This document shows, in pieces, positions 54,871 through 64,000 of a stretch of DNA of 64,000 nucleotides. Source of the DNA: Nostoc sp. UCD121. Its GTDB lineage: Bacteria > Cyanobacteriota > Cyanobacteriia > Cyanobacteriales > Nostocaceae. Every line of letters starts with the position of its first letter. The first letter of the stretch is position 1. The notes under the pieces were generated by a model that saw only the letters and a list, made by a program, of their open reading frames with translations, was not told the DNA's origin and made no database searches. Position numbers and translations under genes: made by a program. The stretch is taken from the NCBI RefSeq assembly GCF_014222285.1, contig NZ_JACKZS010000004.1, positions 35,033 through 99,032 on the forward strand, given 5' to 3'.

Positions 54871-57687
54871 ATGTTTAATAAAACCAACACGAATCAAGGT
54901 AGCAGCGCTCAAAATAGAGCATCGCTGATTTCATCCCAAAAAATAACTAGTAGTGTGATAAAACTACCAAATAAGAATACTAACGGAATTGCTAATAATT
55001 CTTCGCTAAATCAGGCTTTTGCATTTTTTACAAAACTCGGATTGGCTAAGAAGGCGACTATTTTAGCGATCGCAATCGGTACAATACCAGTATTGGGCAT
55101 TGGTGCGATCGCTTTTACTTTTGCGAACAAGTCCATTACTAAGCAAATTACCCAGTCTCAACAAGCTGAAGCAACAGGGTTAAGTGATAAAATTAACCGC
55201 TTTATGCTGGGACGTTACGGGGATATTCAGGTAATATCAAGTTTACCTTTCTTGACAAGTTCCCAAACTCGTACTCAAGATAAGCAAGCAGTTTTAGATC
55301 GAATTGTCGAAGTCTACAAAGCTTATGACAGCGTGGCTGTTTTTGATCGTCAAGGTAACTTGATTGTCCAATCCACAGGCGAACCTCTAGATAATCAAAA
55401 AGACCTTGCCTACTTTCAAGACGTTTTACAAAAAGATACTCCTGTCATCAGTAAATCGGAAGCAGTAAAAAATACTGGTGTAGTGAGTATTTATATAGCT
55501 GCACCTGTGAAAGAGAAAAGGACGGGCCAAACTATTGGCGTGGTAAGAGCGCGGCTGCCTGTGACATCCTTAGAAGAAGTCATCAAAAACTACGTAGCCA
55601 ATGGACAACAATACCAGTTGCTTGATGCTTCGGGAACAGTTTTCTTGAGTCCCCAAAAGGGATTATTGGGGAAAGAGGCAAAGGGAGAGTATGCTAATTT
55701 ACCTAAACTGCTGACAGCAAACAAGGTAGATAGTTTTATAGATGTTCCCAAAACTGACAAAAGACAAAAATTAGTCAGCTACGTACCAGCCACCAAGCTA
55801 GATGGCTTACCTGATTTAAACTGGCAAGTACTTTTGTCCACAGATACTGCAACTGTATTTGAGCCGCAAAGACAGTTATTGTGGACTATAGCGATTGGTA
55901 CAGCACTGACAGCATTGATTGTAGGTGCGATCGCATCTTGGTTAGCTAAACTTACTACACTGCCAATTCTGACTGCAACTGCGGCATTAGCAAAGCTTGG
56001 TCAAGGTAAATTCAATACCCGTGTGGAAATCGAAAGAGAAGACGAATTAGGAGTATTGAGTGCAAATATCAACCTGATGGCCGAACAATTGCAGGTGTTA
56101 GTTAAAGAACAAGAAGTAGACGTTGAAGGGGCAAAATTACTAGCAGATATTACCCTACGAATTCGGAAAAGTCTGAAAACGGAAGATATTTATCACGCAG
56201 CAGTGAAAGAAGTTCGCCAAGTCCTAAAAACAGACCGGGTAATAATTTATAGTCTAAATTCAGATAATCGGGATGGCGTTGTTGTTGCGGAATCGGTAAC
56301 TGGTAATTGGCCGGAAATGCTCGGAGTAAAAATCGACGATCCTTATTTTCGGGAGCGTTATATAGAAACCGAGCGCGATGGACAGGTGCAAGCAGTTGCA
56401 AATATTCATCAAGACCAAAGTCTGAAAAATGCCAACAGTTACATTCAACTATTAGAAAAATTTGCGGTCAAAGGTAATTTGGTTGTACCAATTCTTGTCC
56501 AAGAGCAACTTTTAGGCTTATTAATTGCTCATCATTGCGAAACTGCCCGTGTTTGGCAACAGCCGGAAATTGACTTATTTCAACAGATAGCAACTCAAGT
56601 CGGCTATGCCTTAGAACAAGCCAAGTTATTAGAGAAGATAGAACAAGTTAGAAATACTGGAATCACCGATTCTGACGATGAACGGCATCAAAAAGAAACA
56701 CTGCAACAACAACTTTTAGAACTACTCAACGACGTAGAAGGTGCAGCTAGAGGCGACTTGACAGTACGTGCAGACGTGACGGCTGGAGAAATTGGCACTG
56801 TTGCCGACTTTTTCAACTCAATTGTCGAAAGTCTCCGCGATATTGTTACCCAAGTTCAAAAAGCTGCCACCCACGTTAATACTGCCATTGGTTCTAACGA
56901 AGGAGCAATGCGCCATTTAGCAGAAGAAGCACTTACGCAAGCTGCCGAAATCAACCGCACCCTAGATGCTGTTGACCAAATGACCCAATCCATGAAAGCT
57001 GTAGCCGAAAGCGCCGAAAAAGCTGCTTTCGTTGCCAATCATGCGGCTAACACCGCTACTAAGAGTGGACACGCGATGGATTTGACAGTACAAAATATCC
57101 TGTCTTTACGGGAAACTGTGGGTGAAACTGCTAAGAAAGTGAAACGTTTGGGAGAATCTTCGCAACAAATTTCCCGTGTAGTTTCCTTGATTAATCAAAT
57201 CGCCATTCAAACTAACTTACTAGCCATTAACGCCGGCATTGAAGCAGCGCGTGCAGGTGAAGAAGGTCAAGGTTTTGCCGTAGTTGCTGAAGAAGTCGGC
57301 GAATTAGCAGTCAGGAGTGCCGCAGCAACCCAAGAAATTGAACAAATTGTTGAAAATATTCAACGAGAAACCAGTGAAGTGGTTCAGGCGATGGAAATAG
57401 GCACTACCCAAGTGGTGGAAGGAACTCTAATTGTGGAGGAGGCTAAACAAAGCCTGAGTGAAATTTTGGATGTATCGCGTCAAATTGACTCCTTAGTACA
57501 GTCGATTTCTACTGCAACTGCATCTCAAGTTGAAACATCACAAAGTGTTAGCCAATTGATGAAAGATATTGCTGCTATATCACAACGCACCAGCAATTCT
57601 TCTCGTCAAGTTTCCGAATCTCTACAACAAACCGTGGAGATTTCTCAACAGTTACAAGAGACTGTTGAGGCTTTCAAAGTTAGTTAG
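54871..57687 (+). CDS. Methyl-accepting chemotaxis protein with dCache and GAF domains
   Basis: A 938-residue membrane receptor. A cytosolic N-terminus of about 60 residues is followed by TM1 (about 62-88), a periplasmic dCache-type domain (about 90-335; [31 protein letters not shown]), TM2 ([20 protein letters not shown]), HAMP ([16 protein letters not shown]), GAF (about 430-585), a second HAMP-like segment and the MCP signalling hairpin with [20 protein letters not shown]. The GAF region resembles those of phototaxis receptors, but the bilin-binding Cys-His position reads SLKNANSYI, so a chromophore is unlikely. It should sense a periplasmic ligand. AGGAG lies in the leader. Confidence 0.93.
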   Translation: MFNKTNTNQGSSAQNRASLISSQKITSSVIKLPNKNTNGIANNSSLNQAFAFFTKLGLAKKATILAIAIGTIPVLGIGAIAFTFANKSITKQITQSQQAEATGLSDKINRFMLGRYGDIQVISSLPFLTSSQTRTQDKQAVLDRIVEVYKAYDSVAVFDRQGNLIVQSTGEPLDNQKDLAYFQDVLQKDTPVISKSEAVKNTGVVSIYIAAPVKEKRTGQTIGVVRARLPVTSLEEVIKNYVANGQQYQLLDASGTVFLSPQKGLLGKEAKGEYANLPKLLTANKVDSFIDVPKTDKRQKLVSYVPATKLDGLPDLNWQVLLSTDTATVFEPQRQLLWTIAIGTALTALIVGAIASWLAKLTTLPILTATAALAKLGQGKFNTRVEIEREDELGVLSANINLMAEQLQVLVKEQEVDVEGAKLLADITLRIRKSLKTEDIYHAAVKEVRQVLKTDRVIIYSLNSDNRDGVVVAESVTGNWPEMLGVKIDDPYFRERYIETERDGQVQAVANIHQDQSLKNANSYIQLLEKFAVKGNLVVPILVQEQLLGLLIAHHCETARVWQQPEIDLFQQIATQVGYALEQAKLLEKIEQVRNTGITDSDDERHQKETLQQQLLELLNDVEGAARGDLTVRADVTAGEIGTVADFFNSIVESLRDIVTQVQKAATHVNTAIGSNEGAMRHLAEEALTQAAEINRTLDAVDQMTQSMKAVAESAEKAAFVANHAANTATKSGHAMDLTVQNILSLRETVGETAKKVKRLGESSQQISRVVSLINQIAIQTNLLAINAGIEAARAGEEGQGFAVVAEEVGELAVRSAAATQEIEQIVENIQRETSEVVQAMEIGTTQVVEGTLIVEEAKQSLSEILDVSRQIDSLVQSISTATASQVETSQSVSQLMKDIAAISQRTSNSSRQVSESLQQTVEISQQLQETVEAFKVS

Positions 57688-57717
57688 TGGTAATTTGTCA
57701 GTTGTTTGTTTTTCAAT

Positions 57718-57762
57718 ACTTACTACTGACAAATGACAAATGACAAATGACAAATGACTATT
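57718..57762. repeat. Heptamer tandem repeat between MCP and cheA genes
   Basis: Units of TGACAAA are repeated four to five times inside the operon spacer, directly in front of the kinase gene. Confidence 0.85.
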
Positions 57763-57772
57763 AACAAAAACC

Positions 57773-60700
57773 ATGTTACAAGACAAAGAATTAGAAATCC
57801 AGATGCAGTTTCTGGAAGAAGCAACTGATTACTTAAATACCTTAGAAGGGGTATTGCTAGAAATTGATACTACTAACCGCATTGATTTAGAGAAAATAAA
57901 TGCCGCACTCCGAGCCGCTCATTCTATTAAAGGTGGCGCGGGGATGATGGGATTTAAATCGCTAAGTCATTTATCTCATCGTTTGGAAGATTCTTTTAAA
58001 GTTTTAAAAACTAAAAAAAATTCCCTAGAAATTGACACCCAGTTACAAAGTTTATTGCTATCTGGAGTTGATTGGCTGCGTCAGATTGTCGAATTGTTGG
58101 CAGAAGGAAATGTTGTTGAAGATGCGTGGTTAGCAACTTTTTGTTACCCAGTTTTTGATGAGTTGCACGATCGCTTGGGCGACCCCACCCCGGAGGATGC
58201 CTCATCCATGCTATCCCCAGAGGATGGGCAAGATGTTATCCCCTTGCTATTTGCCACAGAAGTAGAAGAGTGTTTGCAGCGTTTAGAATCTATATTGGCA
58301 GATAGCGAACAGCCTGGTTTGCATGAAGAAATTGTGATCATGGCAGCGGAATTGGGCGGTTTGGGTGAAATGCTCCAGTTGGCAGCTTTTAGCAAGCTTT
58401 GTGAGTCAGTAACGCAGCAATTAGAAACGGTTAGCAGCGATCACATTCCCGAAATTGCCCAATTAGCATTGCAAGCATGGCGGCGATCGCAAGCTTTGGT
58501 GCTGACAAATCAATTAGATAACTTACCTACAGAACTTGATTTTGCTAGTTATACACAATCACCGCTACTATTACCAGCAGCAGAAGTAATACCACAGCTT
58601 CCCATCGCACACATAGATATTGTCGAGCCAGAAGCAGTGCCAACACCTGTTTGGCAGCCAGAAAACACTAGAGAAAATTGGACTAATGATGAAGCGTTGG
58701 CGCATCCTGGCGCAGGTATCGCTGCTAATTTTACATTTGTAGATGCAGAATTTGCAGATGATGTTAATTCTATCAATGTTACAGAACAAAATCCCATATT
58801 TGCTAGAGAAAATAATCCTGCCGATGCTAAATCTAACGAAGGAAAAGGAGAGTCAAACGGCGTTGTTAAAGATCGGGAAATTCATGAAAATAGCGTTCGA
58901 GTTCCCAGTAAACAACTAGAGCAAATTAATGATTTATTTGGCGAACTGATTGTTCAGCGAAATGGCTTAAACTCGCAACTAGAAAGATTACGCAAACTCG
59001 TTCGGAACCTGAACCAGCGAGTACAAGTTCTCGACCGAGAAAACCAGGACTTGCGTATAGCTTATGACAAAATTTCTACTCAAGCTGCTGGGCTACGGGT
59101 ACAACCTGAAAATGGCCAGCAAACACAAGGCACAGACAGAGAATTTGATGCCTTAGAAATGGATCGCTATAACGATTTAAACCTGCGATCGCAGGAAGTT
59201 ATGGAAACCATTGTTCAGGTACAGGAAGTTACAACTGATGTGCAACTCAGTGTAGATGATACAGACCAAATCGCTCGTAAAATCAACAAAACATCCAAAC
59301 AGTTACAGACAAAGTTAAATCACATCCGAATGCGGCCACTGTCCGATTTGACCGAACGTTTTCCTAGAGCCTTGCGCGATTTAAATGTAGAGTATGGAAA
59401 AAATGTTCAGTTAAAAATTGAAGGCGGCAATACTTTAATTGAACGCAGCATTTTAGAAACATTAAACGAACCTTTAATGCATCTCTTAAGGAATGCTTTC
59501 GATCATGGTATTGAAGACTCTGGCACTCGTCGCCTTTTAGGTAAACCAGAACAAGGATTGATTGAAATTACAGCTAGTCACCGTAGTAATCGCACCCTGA
59601 TTAGCATCCGTGATGATGGTTGGGGCATTTCTTTGGAGAAAATTCGCACCCGCGCCCTAGCGATGGGATTAGATGCTTCTCTACTCGCAAATGCTAGTGA
59701 TGAAGAACTATTATCACTAATTTTTGAACCAGGTTTTACCACTTCTGAGCAAGTTACAGCATTATCTGGTCGAGGTGTCGGCATGGATGTAGTTCGTAAC
59801 AACCTCAAACTAATTCGAGGAGATGTGAAAGTTGATACAGAACCAGGAGTTGGTACTACTTTCACCCTATCAGTACCATTTACACTTTCGGTTGCGCGAG
59901 TTCTGCTGGTAGAAATCAACAAAATGCTGTTGGCATTTCCCACAGATGTCATTTCAGAAATATTCTTACTCCAACAAGAGCGAGTTTTCCAAATGGCAGG
60001 TAGCGAAGTTCTAAATTGGCAAGGAACCATGCTGCCACTGATTCGCCTGACTCCTTATTTAGAGTTTAATTGTCTGCGCTACGATACCTCAGAATTAGAG
60101 ACTCCGGCAGCAATTAATGCTAACAGCGTGTTAGTAGTCAAAGGCAATAATCAGCCAGTAGCAATCCAAATAGACCGTTGCTGGGGTGAACAAGAAGTTG
60201 CTATTCGCCAAGTTGAGGGAAATATACCTTTACCGGAAGGCTTCAGTAACTGCACAATTCTCGGTGATGGTCGAGTAGTGCCACTAGTTAATGTCAATGA
60301 ATTGCTGTATTGGATTGCTACAAATCGCCGGACTCCTAAAGGTATTCAATTACCATCAGCAAGGTTAAAAACACCGTTCTTGATATTTGATGAGAACAAA
60401 ATATCAGCATCTTCTGTTAAGCAGAAAGGCACAATTTTAATTGTAGATGACTCAATTAATGTTCGCCGCTTTTTAGCCTTGACCCTTGAAAAGGGAGGGT
60501 ATCAAGTAGAGCAAGCTAAAGATGGTCAAGATGCTTTAGAAAAACTCCATAGTGGATTGAGAGTTGAAGCAGTAATTTGTGATATTGAAATGCCTCGTCT
60601 TGATGGTTATGGCTTTTTAGGTAAGGTGAATTCAGATGTTGATACAAAAAATATTCCAGTTGCGATGCTGACTTCTCGTAGCAGCAATAAACATCGGCAA

Positions 60701-60817
60701 CTAGCGATGCAATTGGGGGCGCGGGCTTACTTTTCTAAACCTTATAACGAGCAAGAGTTATTGCAAACGCTGGAGGAAATAATTCGTAATGTGGGAGAGA
60801 AGGCAGCATCTAATTAA
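57773..60817 (+). CDS. CheA-like hybrid histidine kinase (HPt...HATPase-CheW-REC)
   Basis: A 1014-residue cytosolic kinase. The N-terminal HPt domain carries the phospho-His in LRAAHSIKGGAGMMGF (His50); a long variable region with a second helical domain follows. The dimerisation region begins near SVRVPSKQLEQINDLFGELI. The ATPase has LMHLLRNAFDHGIED, IRDDGWGISLEKI and LSGRGVGMDVVRNN. A CheW-like domain and a C-terminal receiver (TILIVDDSINVRR, VICDIEMPRLDGYGF) complete it. It phosphorylates the PATAN-CheY and CheY proteins of its operon. The architecture is that of PilL/HmpE/PixL kinases controlling type IV pili. Confidence 0.94.
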   Translation: MLQDKELEIQMQFLEEATDYLNTLEGVLLEIDTTNRIDLEKINAALRAAHSIKGGAGMMGFKSLSHLSHRLEDSFKVLKTKKNSLEIDTQLQSLLLSGVDWLRQIVELLAEGNVVEDAWLATFCYPVFDELHDRLGDPTPEDASSMLSPEDGQDVIPLLFATEVEECLQRLESILADSEQPGLHEEIVIMAAELGGLGEMLQLAAFSKLCESVTQQLETVSSDHIPEIAQLALQAWRRSQALVLTNQLDNLPTELDFASYTQSPLLLPAAEVIPQLPIAHIDIVEPEAVPTPVWQPENTRENWTNDEALAHPGAGIAANFTFVDAEFADDVNSINVTEQNPIFARENNPADAKSNEGKGESNGVVKDREIHENSVRVPSKQLEQINDLFGELIVQRNGLNSQLERLRKLVRNLNQRVQVLDRENQDLRIAYDKISTQAAGLRVQPENGQQTQGTDREFDALEMDRYNDLNLRSQEVMETIVQVQEVTTDVQLSVDDTDQIARKINKTSKQLQTKLNHIRMRPLSDLTERFPRALRDLNVEYGKNVQLKIEGGNTLIERSILETLNEPLMHLLRNAFDHGIEDSGTRRLLGKPEQGLIEITASHRSNRTLISIRDDGWGISLEKIRTRALAMGLDASLLANASDEELLSLIFEPGFTTSEQVTALSGRGVGMDVVRNNLKLIRGDVKVDTEPGVGTTFTLSVPFTLSVARVLLVEINKMLLAFPTDVISEIFLLQQERVFQMAGSEVLNWQGTMLPLIRLTPYLEFNCLRYDTSELETPAAINANSVLVVKGNNQPVAIQIDRCWGEQEVAIRQVEGNIPLPEGFSNCTILGDGRVVPLVNVNELLYWIATNRRTPKGIQLPSARLKTPFLIFDENKISASSVKQKGTILIVDDSINVRRFLALTLEKGGYQVEQAKDGQDALEKLHSGLRVEAVICDIEMPRLDGYGFLGKVNSDVDTKNIPVAMLTSRSSNKHRQLAMQLGARAYFSKPYNEQELLQTLEEIIRNVGEKAASN

Positions 60818-61200
60818 TAATTCATAACTTGAAACAAGAATGCGAAAAACAGACTATTTGTAGAGACGCGATGAATCGCGTCTTTACCCAAGGATGTATT
60901 GCAATCATTAATTGAATTGGTATTAGTATCCTTGCGATTAGAAATCGCGGCTACACAGACAAAATCCGCACTTCTCTACGAGACGCTGCGCGTAGCTTGC
61001 TTCCACGAAGTGGTACGACAAGCTCAGTGACCACCTGCGCGGGTTAAAAGACTGAATTTATATCACAATACGCTGTTTCTATCAAGCTTGGCATCAGCAT
61101 AATATTGCTACTCGTGCGATGCAAAGCTTAAAGAAAATCCTCTTCACAAGAATAATTTAAGTATTTTTGCAGTAGCTACGTTACAAAGAAAGTTTCCGCG
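60818..61200. repeat. Gene-free stretch with dispersed Nostoc repeats after cheA
   Basis: It contains the hairpin unit AGAGACGCGATGAATCGCGT near 60862 (related to the one near 35256) and a GCTTGC/CACGAAGTGGTACG palindromic repeat near 60970-61045. No gene is supported. Confidence 0.6.
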
Positions 61201-61204
61201 ACGC

Positions 61205-61580
61205 AACGGCTTGTCAATTTGTTACCAAAACAGAAGCGGGCGTTAAGAATAAAGTTGTTGTCGTCACCAAAACTTGTCCGTTTGTTCACAACACAAGTTG
61301 TTTCGTTCAGAACGCTTATGCGTTGTTACAGAAAACTTGTCTGTTCGTTCACAACACAAGTTGTTTTGTCCAGAATGCTTATCCGTTGTTACAGAAAACT
61401 TGTGCGCTCGTCCACAACACAAGTTGTTTCGTCCAGAATGCTTGTGTTTTTGTGACAAAACTTATGTCTTCGTTCACAACGCTTAAACAAAACTTATCAA
61501 TTAAGTTGTTTCGTTAAGAACGCTTATCTATTTGTGACAACGCTTATGCGATCGTTACTATAGCTTAAGCAAAACTTATA
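61205..61580. repeat. 63-bp tandem repeat array
   Basis: Units start with ACTTGT at 61272, 61335 and 61398 (period 63) and continue, degenerate, as ACTTATG at 61460 and beyond. Each unit carries AACTTGT and ACAAGTT as an inverted pair around TTCACAAC, plus AGAA-GCTTATG/GTTGTTACAG. Because 63 is a multiple of three, several overlapping frames stay open on both strands, but none has a ribosome binding site or a family match, so I treat the array as non-coding. Confidence 0.85.
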
Positions 61581-61625
61581 TATACAAGTTCTATACTATT
61601 AACAGCACAACTCAGATTCACGACA

Positions 61626-61865
61626 ATGAAAGCAATTGAAGTCAAGGGAACCGTGAACGAATTGGGTCAAATTTCTTTAGACAAGCCGTTGACTATAGCA
61701 AAACACAGTCGCGTTCGAGTCATTGTCCTAATCACAGAAGAGAATGGAGAAGATGATGAGCTTGTCGAGTCTGCCGGTGAAAGTTTTCGTCAAGGTTGGT
61801 ACGATGCGATGACCGGAAATACTATACCTGTATCTCAACTGTGGGAAGGTATTGATGCAGAGTGA
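61626..61865 (+). CDS. Antitoxin-like protein, partner of the RelE-type toxin
   Basis: A 79-residue protein with an N-terminal beta-rich AbrB/DUF2281-like part (MKAIEVKGTVNELGQISLDK, then SRVRVIVLITEE) and an acidic helical C-terminus (DELVESAGESFRQGWYDAM). This matches antitoxins paired with RelE/ParE toxins in cyanobacteria. The next gene overlaps its end by 11 bases. It probably binds both DNA and toxin. Confidence 0.82.
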   Translation: MKAIEVKGTVNELGQISLDKPLTIAKHSRVRVIVLITEENGEDDELVESAGESFRQGWYDAMTGNTIPVSQLWEGIDAE

Positions 61866-62220
61866 ACCACCTTTGATTCAAGTCGAAGCCACTGCTAAAT
61901 TTAAACGTAATCTGCGTATCTTAGCCAAAAAGTACCAGAATATTAGTAATGATATTCAACCAATAATAGAACAACTGCAATCAGGAGAATTACCAGGAGA
62001 CAAGATACCCGGAGTTGGATATACAATTTTTAAGCTACGGATCAAAAATAGTGATGTTCAAAAAGGTAAAAGTGGTGGATATCGAGTAATTTATTATTTA
62101 AAAACAGATACAAATATTATTTTAGTAACCATATACTCAAAATCTGAACAAGAAGACATCTCAGCAGAAGAAATTCAACAAATATTAACTGACTTTAAGC
62201 AGCAACATCAAGAAGAATAG
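61855..62220 (+). CDS. RelE/ParE-superfamily toxin
   Basis: A 121-residue protein with the RelE fold pattern: FKRNLRILAKKYQNISNDIQ, GDKIPGVGYTIFKLRIKNSD, GKSGGYRVIYYLKTDTNIIL and VTIYSKSEQEDISAEEIQQI. RelE-like toxins cleave mRNA at the ribosome; ParE relatives hit gyrase, and the two cannot be told apart here. I take the ATG giving MQSEPPL over a TTG one codon upstream. It is translationally coupled to the antitoxin. Confidence 0.86.
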   Translation: MQSEPPLIQVEATAKFKRNLRILAKKYQNISNDIQPIIEQLQSGELPGDKIPGVGYTIFKLRIKNSDVQKGKSGGYRVIYYLKTDTNIILVTIYSKSEQEDISAEEIQQILTDFKQQHQEE

Positions 62221-62546
62221 GCGATCGCTATTTGCTGTCTTTTAGGATAGCAAATAGCGATGTCTACGATGAACACTGAGCTTGCCGTACCGCTTCGTGG
62301 AAACAAGCTCAGTGGAGCGTCTGGTAGACAAGTGCGGGCTACGCCTACGCACAATTTTGCTGCATATTGAACCATTTATAGCGATATGGGCAATATTTCA
62401 CAGCTTTCTGAAAATTATTCAATTATATTTTAAATCTGCGAATTATCAAAACCGCTTGGCAAATTAAATTTAAACATTATGATGTATCTATGTAATTGTA
62501 CAAGTTATTCTTTTATTCCTTTAAAAATTAATACCAGGAGTTTTAA
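62221..62546. repeat. Spacer with two hairpin repeats after the toxin gene
   Basis: ATCGCTATTTGCT (62224-62236) and AGCAAATAGCGAT (62249-62261) form a perfect 13-bp stem that may terminate the toxin-antitoxin operon. CACTGAGCTTG (62275-62285) and CAAGCTCAGTG (62304-62314) form a second 11-bp stem of a dispersed repeat. The rest is AT-rich, with CAGGAG just before the next start codon. Confidence 0.7.
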
Positions 62547-63443
62547 GTGGCAAAAAACAATAGAAAAAAAGTTGTCGCTCAAGCTATTTCCACAGCCTTC
62601 GCCTTGGGTTTGGTGATAATGCAAGTGGAATCAGCCGAAGCTGCGACTTTAACGGTTAATAATCTTGATGACAGTGGCGTTGGCTCGTTGCGAGACGCTA
62701 TCAACATTGCAAGTAGCAATGACGTGGTAGAGTTCTTATTGGGTAGTAATCCCAGTACAATTACCCTGACAAGTGGGGCACTTGCGATCGCAAAGAATCT
62801 TACTATCAATGGCCCAGGTGCTAATTTACTTACCATCAGTGGCAATAATCAATTCCCCGTGTTTGATATTACCGCCGCCGATGTTACACTTTCCGGGCTT
62901 GCGATTGCTGGTGATATCAATGGTTACAATTCTAGTAACATAACGTTTATCAATAGTACTGTTAGCAGTGACGATGTAAAGATAAATAACAGTACTGGTA
63001 ACGTAACATTTATCAATAGCACTATCAACGGCAACAATAGTGTGGAGATCAATGCTAATAGTGTAGAGATCAATGCTAGTGGACTGACTGTCATTAATGA
63101 TAGTAACGTAACGGTTCCAACTAACAACGGCACTGCTGGGCAAATCAATTTTGGCGGCAATATTTCAGTAATAGGAGGCAGCATTACCGTTGACAATTCT
63201 GGGCAAATCAACGGTGGTGGAAATAATTCAGGAGCAGGAGGCAGCATTACTGTTGACAATTCTGGGCAAATCAACGGTGGCGGCAATAATTCAGGAGCAG
63301 GAGGCAGTATAACTATTACAGGCGGGAACCTTACACTGACAACAGTACCCGAACCAAGTGCGATCGCTGGTGTTATACTTGCTGGTGGTCTGGCTTGGTT
63401 AGCGAAGAGAAAGCAAACCCCACTTTGCAAAGCAAAAGTATAA
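62547..63443 (+). CDS. PEP-CTERM sorting-domain surface protein
   Basis: A 298-residue exported protein. The signal peptide is MAKNNRKKVVAQAISTAFAL with a likely cut after AEA near residue 32. The mature part opens like choice-of-anchor/right-handed beta-helix proteins (LTVNNLDDSGVGSLRDAINI) and continues with Asn/Ser/Ile-rich coil repeats. The end VPEPSAIAGVILAGGLAWLA, followed by KRKQT, is a PEP-CTERM signal processed by an exosortase. A 21-residue unit (SITVDNSGQINGGGNNSGAG plus G) is repeated twice in a row. The start is GTG with CAGGAG 8 bases upstream. It likely ends in the exopolysaccharide layer. Confidence 0.9.
   Translation: MAKNNRKKVVAQAISTAFALGLVIMQVESAEAATLTVNNLDDSGVGSLRDAINIASSNDVVEFLLGSNPSTITLTSGALAIAKNLTINGPGANLLTISGNNQFPVFDITAADVTLSGLAIAGDINGYNSSNITFINSTVSSDDVKINNSTGNVTFINSTINGNNSVEINANSVEINASGLTVINDSNVTVPTNNGTAGQINFGGNISVIGGSITVDNSGQINGGGNNSGAGGSITVDNSGQINGGGNNSGAGGSITITGGNLTLTTVPEPSAIAGVILAGGLAWLAKRKQTPLCKAKV
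63177..63312 (+). repeat. 63-bp coding direct repeat in the PEP-CTERM gene
   Basis: Two nearly identical 63-bp units (starting at GGCAGCATTACCGTTGACAA near 63177 and again near 63240), with a third partial start at 63303, encode the same 21 residues. Only a few third-codon-position changes separate them, so the duplication is recent or kept in register. Confidence 0.85.
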
Positions 63444-63568
63444 TGACATCTTAAAGTACTGGTTAGCAAAGATTCTCAATGAGACTTTTCATACATGACT
63501 ATTAGGGTATACTTCTGAGTCTGTAATTGAAAAACGCAGCAATTAATAATAAATCAGCAAATAGTTTA

Positions 63569-63734
63569 AGAGGATGTTTGAAAAGTCCTCTTCTTGGTAG
63601 CAAAACGTTTTAGATCCCCCTAAATCCCCCTTAAAAAGGGGGACTTTGATTCCGGTTCCCCCCTTTTTTAAGGGGGGTTAGGGGGGATCAATAAATGCCT
63701 AAAATCACAGCCAACCACTTTTCAAACAACCTCT
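63569..63734. mobile_element. MITE-like nested inverted-repeat element
   Basis: AGAGGATGTTTGAAAAGT (63569-63586) and ACTTTTCAAACAACCTCT (63717-63734) are 18-bp terminal inverted repeats with 17 matches. Inside, GATCCCCCTAA (63613-63623) and TTAGGGGGGATC (63678-63689) with CCCCCTT/AAGGGGG pairs form a second, G-rich palindrome. There is no coding capacity in the 166 bp. Confidence 0.75.
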
Positions 63735-64000
63735 AAAAATGTGGAGATTAACTTGTGTCAACCTCCACAAAATTTTGTTTGATGATTGCTGTAAATACTA
63801 AATCAACGAAGGCAGAAGGCAGGAGGCAGGAGGCAGAAGGGAAACCTCTCCCATAAAGGGAAGAGGTATGAAACGGACGAATATGTTCTCGTGCTACGCA
63901 TCGCACTTCGTGCCGCAACGCTTTCGCAAAGAATGTTTTTAATTTTTCGCCCACAAGAAGCGAGGTTTGTACCTTTTCTTCCTTCTGCCCTCTGCCCTCT
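63735..64000. repeat. Right end of window: heptamer repeats, no gene
   Basis: GGCAGAA/GGCAGGA tandem units (about 63809-63839) and complementary CTTCTGCCCTCTGCC units at the very end form arms of an inverted repeat around a dispersed repeat with GCGTAGCACGAG-type palindromes. I see no supported gene in the last 250 bases. Confidence 0.6.

Noticed and set aside
56160..56640. A bilin-binding (cyanobacteriochrome) GAF domain in the MCP
   Set aside because: The surrounding sequence looks related, but the Cys-His position reads ANSYI and the DPCF-type Cys is DPYF, so no canonical chromophore Cys is present.
61272..61460. A CRISPR-like array
   Set aside because: The units are contiguous and similar along their whole length with no unique spacers, and no cas genes are present.
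61219..61517. Several overlapping 60-80 codon frames on both strands
   Set aside because: They arise because the 63-bp tandem unit is divisible by three; all are Cys/His-rich repeat translations without start signals.
63748..63954. A 68-codon minus-strand frame near the right end
   Set aside because: It is translated dispersed repeat and heptamer sequence, with no start signal.

Overview
This window is chromosomal DNA of a filamentous, heterocyst-forming cyanobacterium of the Nostoc/Anabaena type. The evidence is the many HIP1 octamers (GCGATCGC), 7-8 bp tandem repeats and small dispersed palindromic repeats between genes, the ndhA-I-G-E operon, the guaB-Yfr1-trxA arrangement, Uma2 and DUF29 proteins, a PATAN/CheY-type chemosensory operon and a PEP-CTERM protein. 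The exact species cannot be read from the sequence.

Layout. 0-11.5 kb is housekeeping: the 3' end of pdhA, an aldose-epimerase-like gene, tRNA-Lys(UUU), an Uma2 nuclease, class II fba, a nitrilase-family amidase, MarC, thioredoxin, the small RNA Yfr1, GuaB3, a YdcF protein, a HicBA toxin-antitoxin pair, an SbcD-like nuclease and cysH. 11.6-15 kb holds a 34-residue membrane peptide gene with its own terminator, and a divergent MFS efflux pump/TetR pair with a perfect 19-bp operator-like palindrome between them. A PatD-like small protein gene and the (p)ppGpp synthetase/hydrolase gene follow.

17.7-27.4 kb is the most accessory-looking part. It carries a very AT-rich NodZ-like fucosyltransferase gene, a methyltransferase, a MITE-like repeat and a possible structured leader. 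These are followed by a protealysin-type M4 metalloprotease with its inhibitor emfourin, then a loose cluster of cyclic amidohydrolase, Asp/Asn beta-hydroxylase, maleate-isomerase-like protein (clearly more G+C-rich than its neighbours), bicupin and NTF2-like protein. 27.5-39 kb has a hybrid histidine kinase, a polysaccharide-type acetyltransferase with two GT2 glycosyltransferases, cobU, several conserved hypothetical genes, a GT39-like membrane protein and an N-acyltransferase.

39.5-45.6 kb is a metabolic block read leftward: sixA, gltA, ndhA, ndhI, ndhG, ndhE, nadK. 45.6-52 kb has an HNH nuclease pseudogene with an amber stop and a frameshift, a DUF29 gene, a DHH phosphoesterase, an HNH nuclease, alanine racemase and tRNA-Leu(UAG). 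52.8-60.8 kb is a five-gene chemosensory operon (PATAN-CheY, CheY, CheW, MCP, CheA-REC) resembling the pil/hmp systems that control type IV pilus motility. The right end has a 63-bp tandem repeat array, an antitoxin/RelE pair, a PEP-CTERM surface protein and another MITE-like element.

All calls were made by eye from sequence and translated frames. No searches were run, so family names rest on recognised motifs and functions of unrecognised genes are left open.
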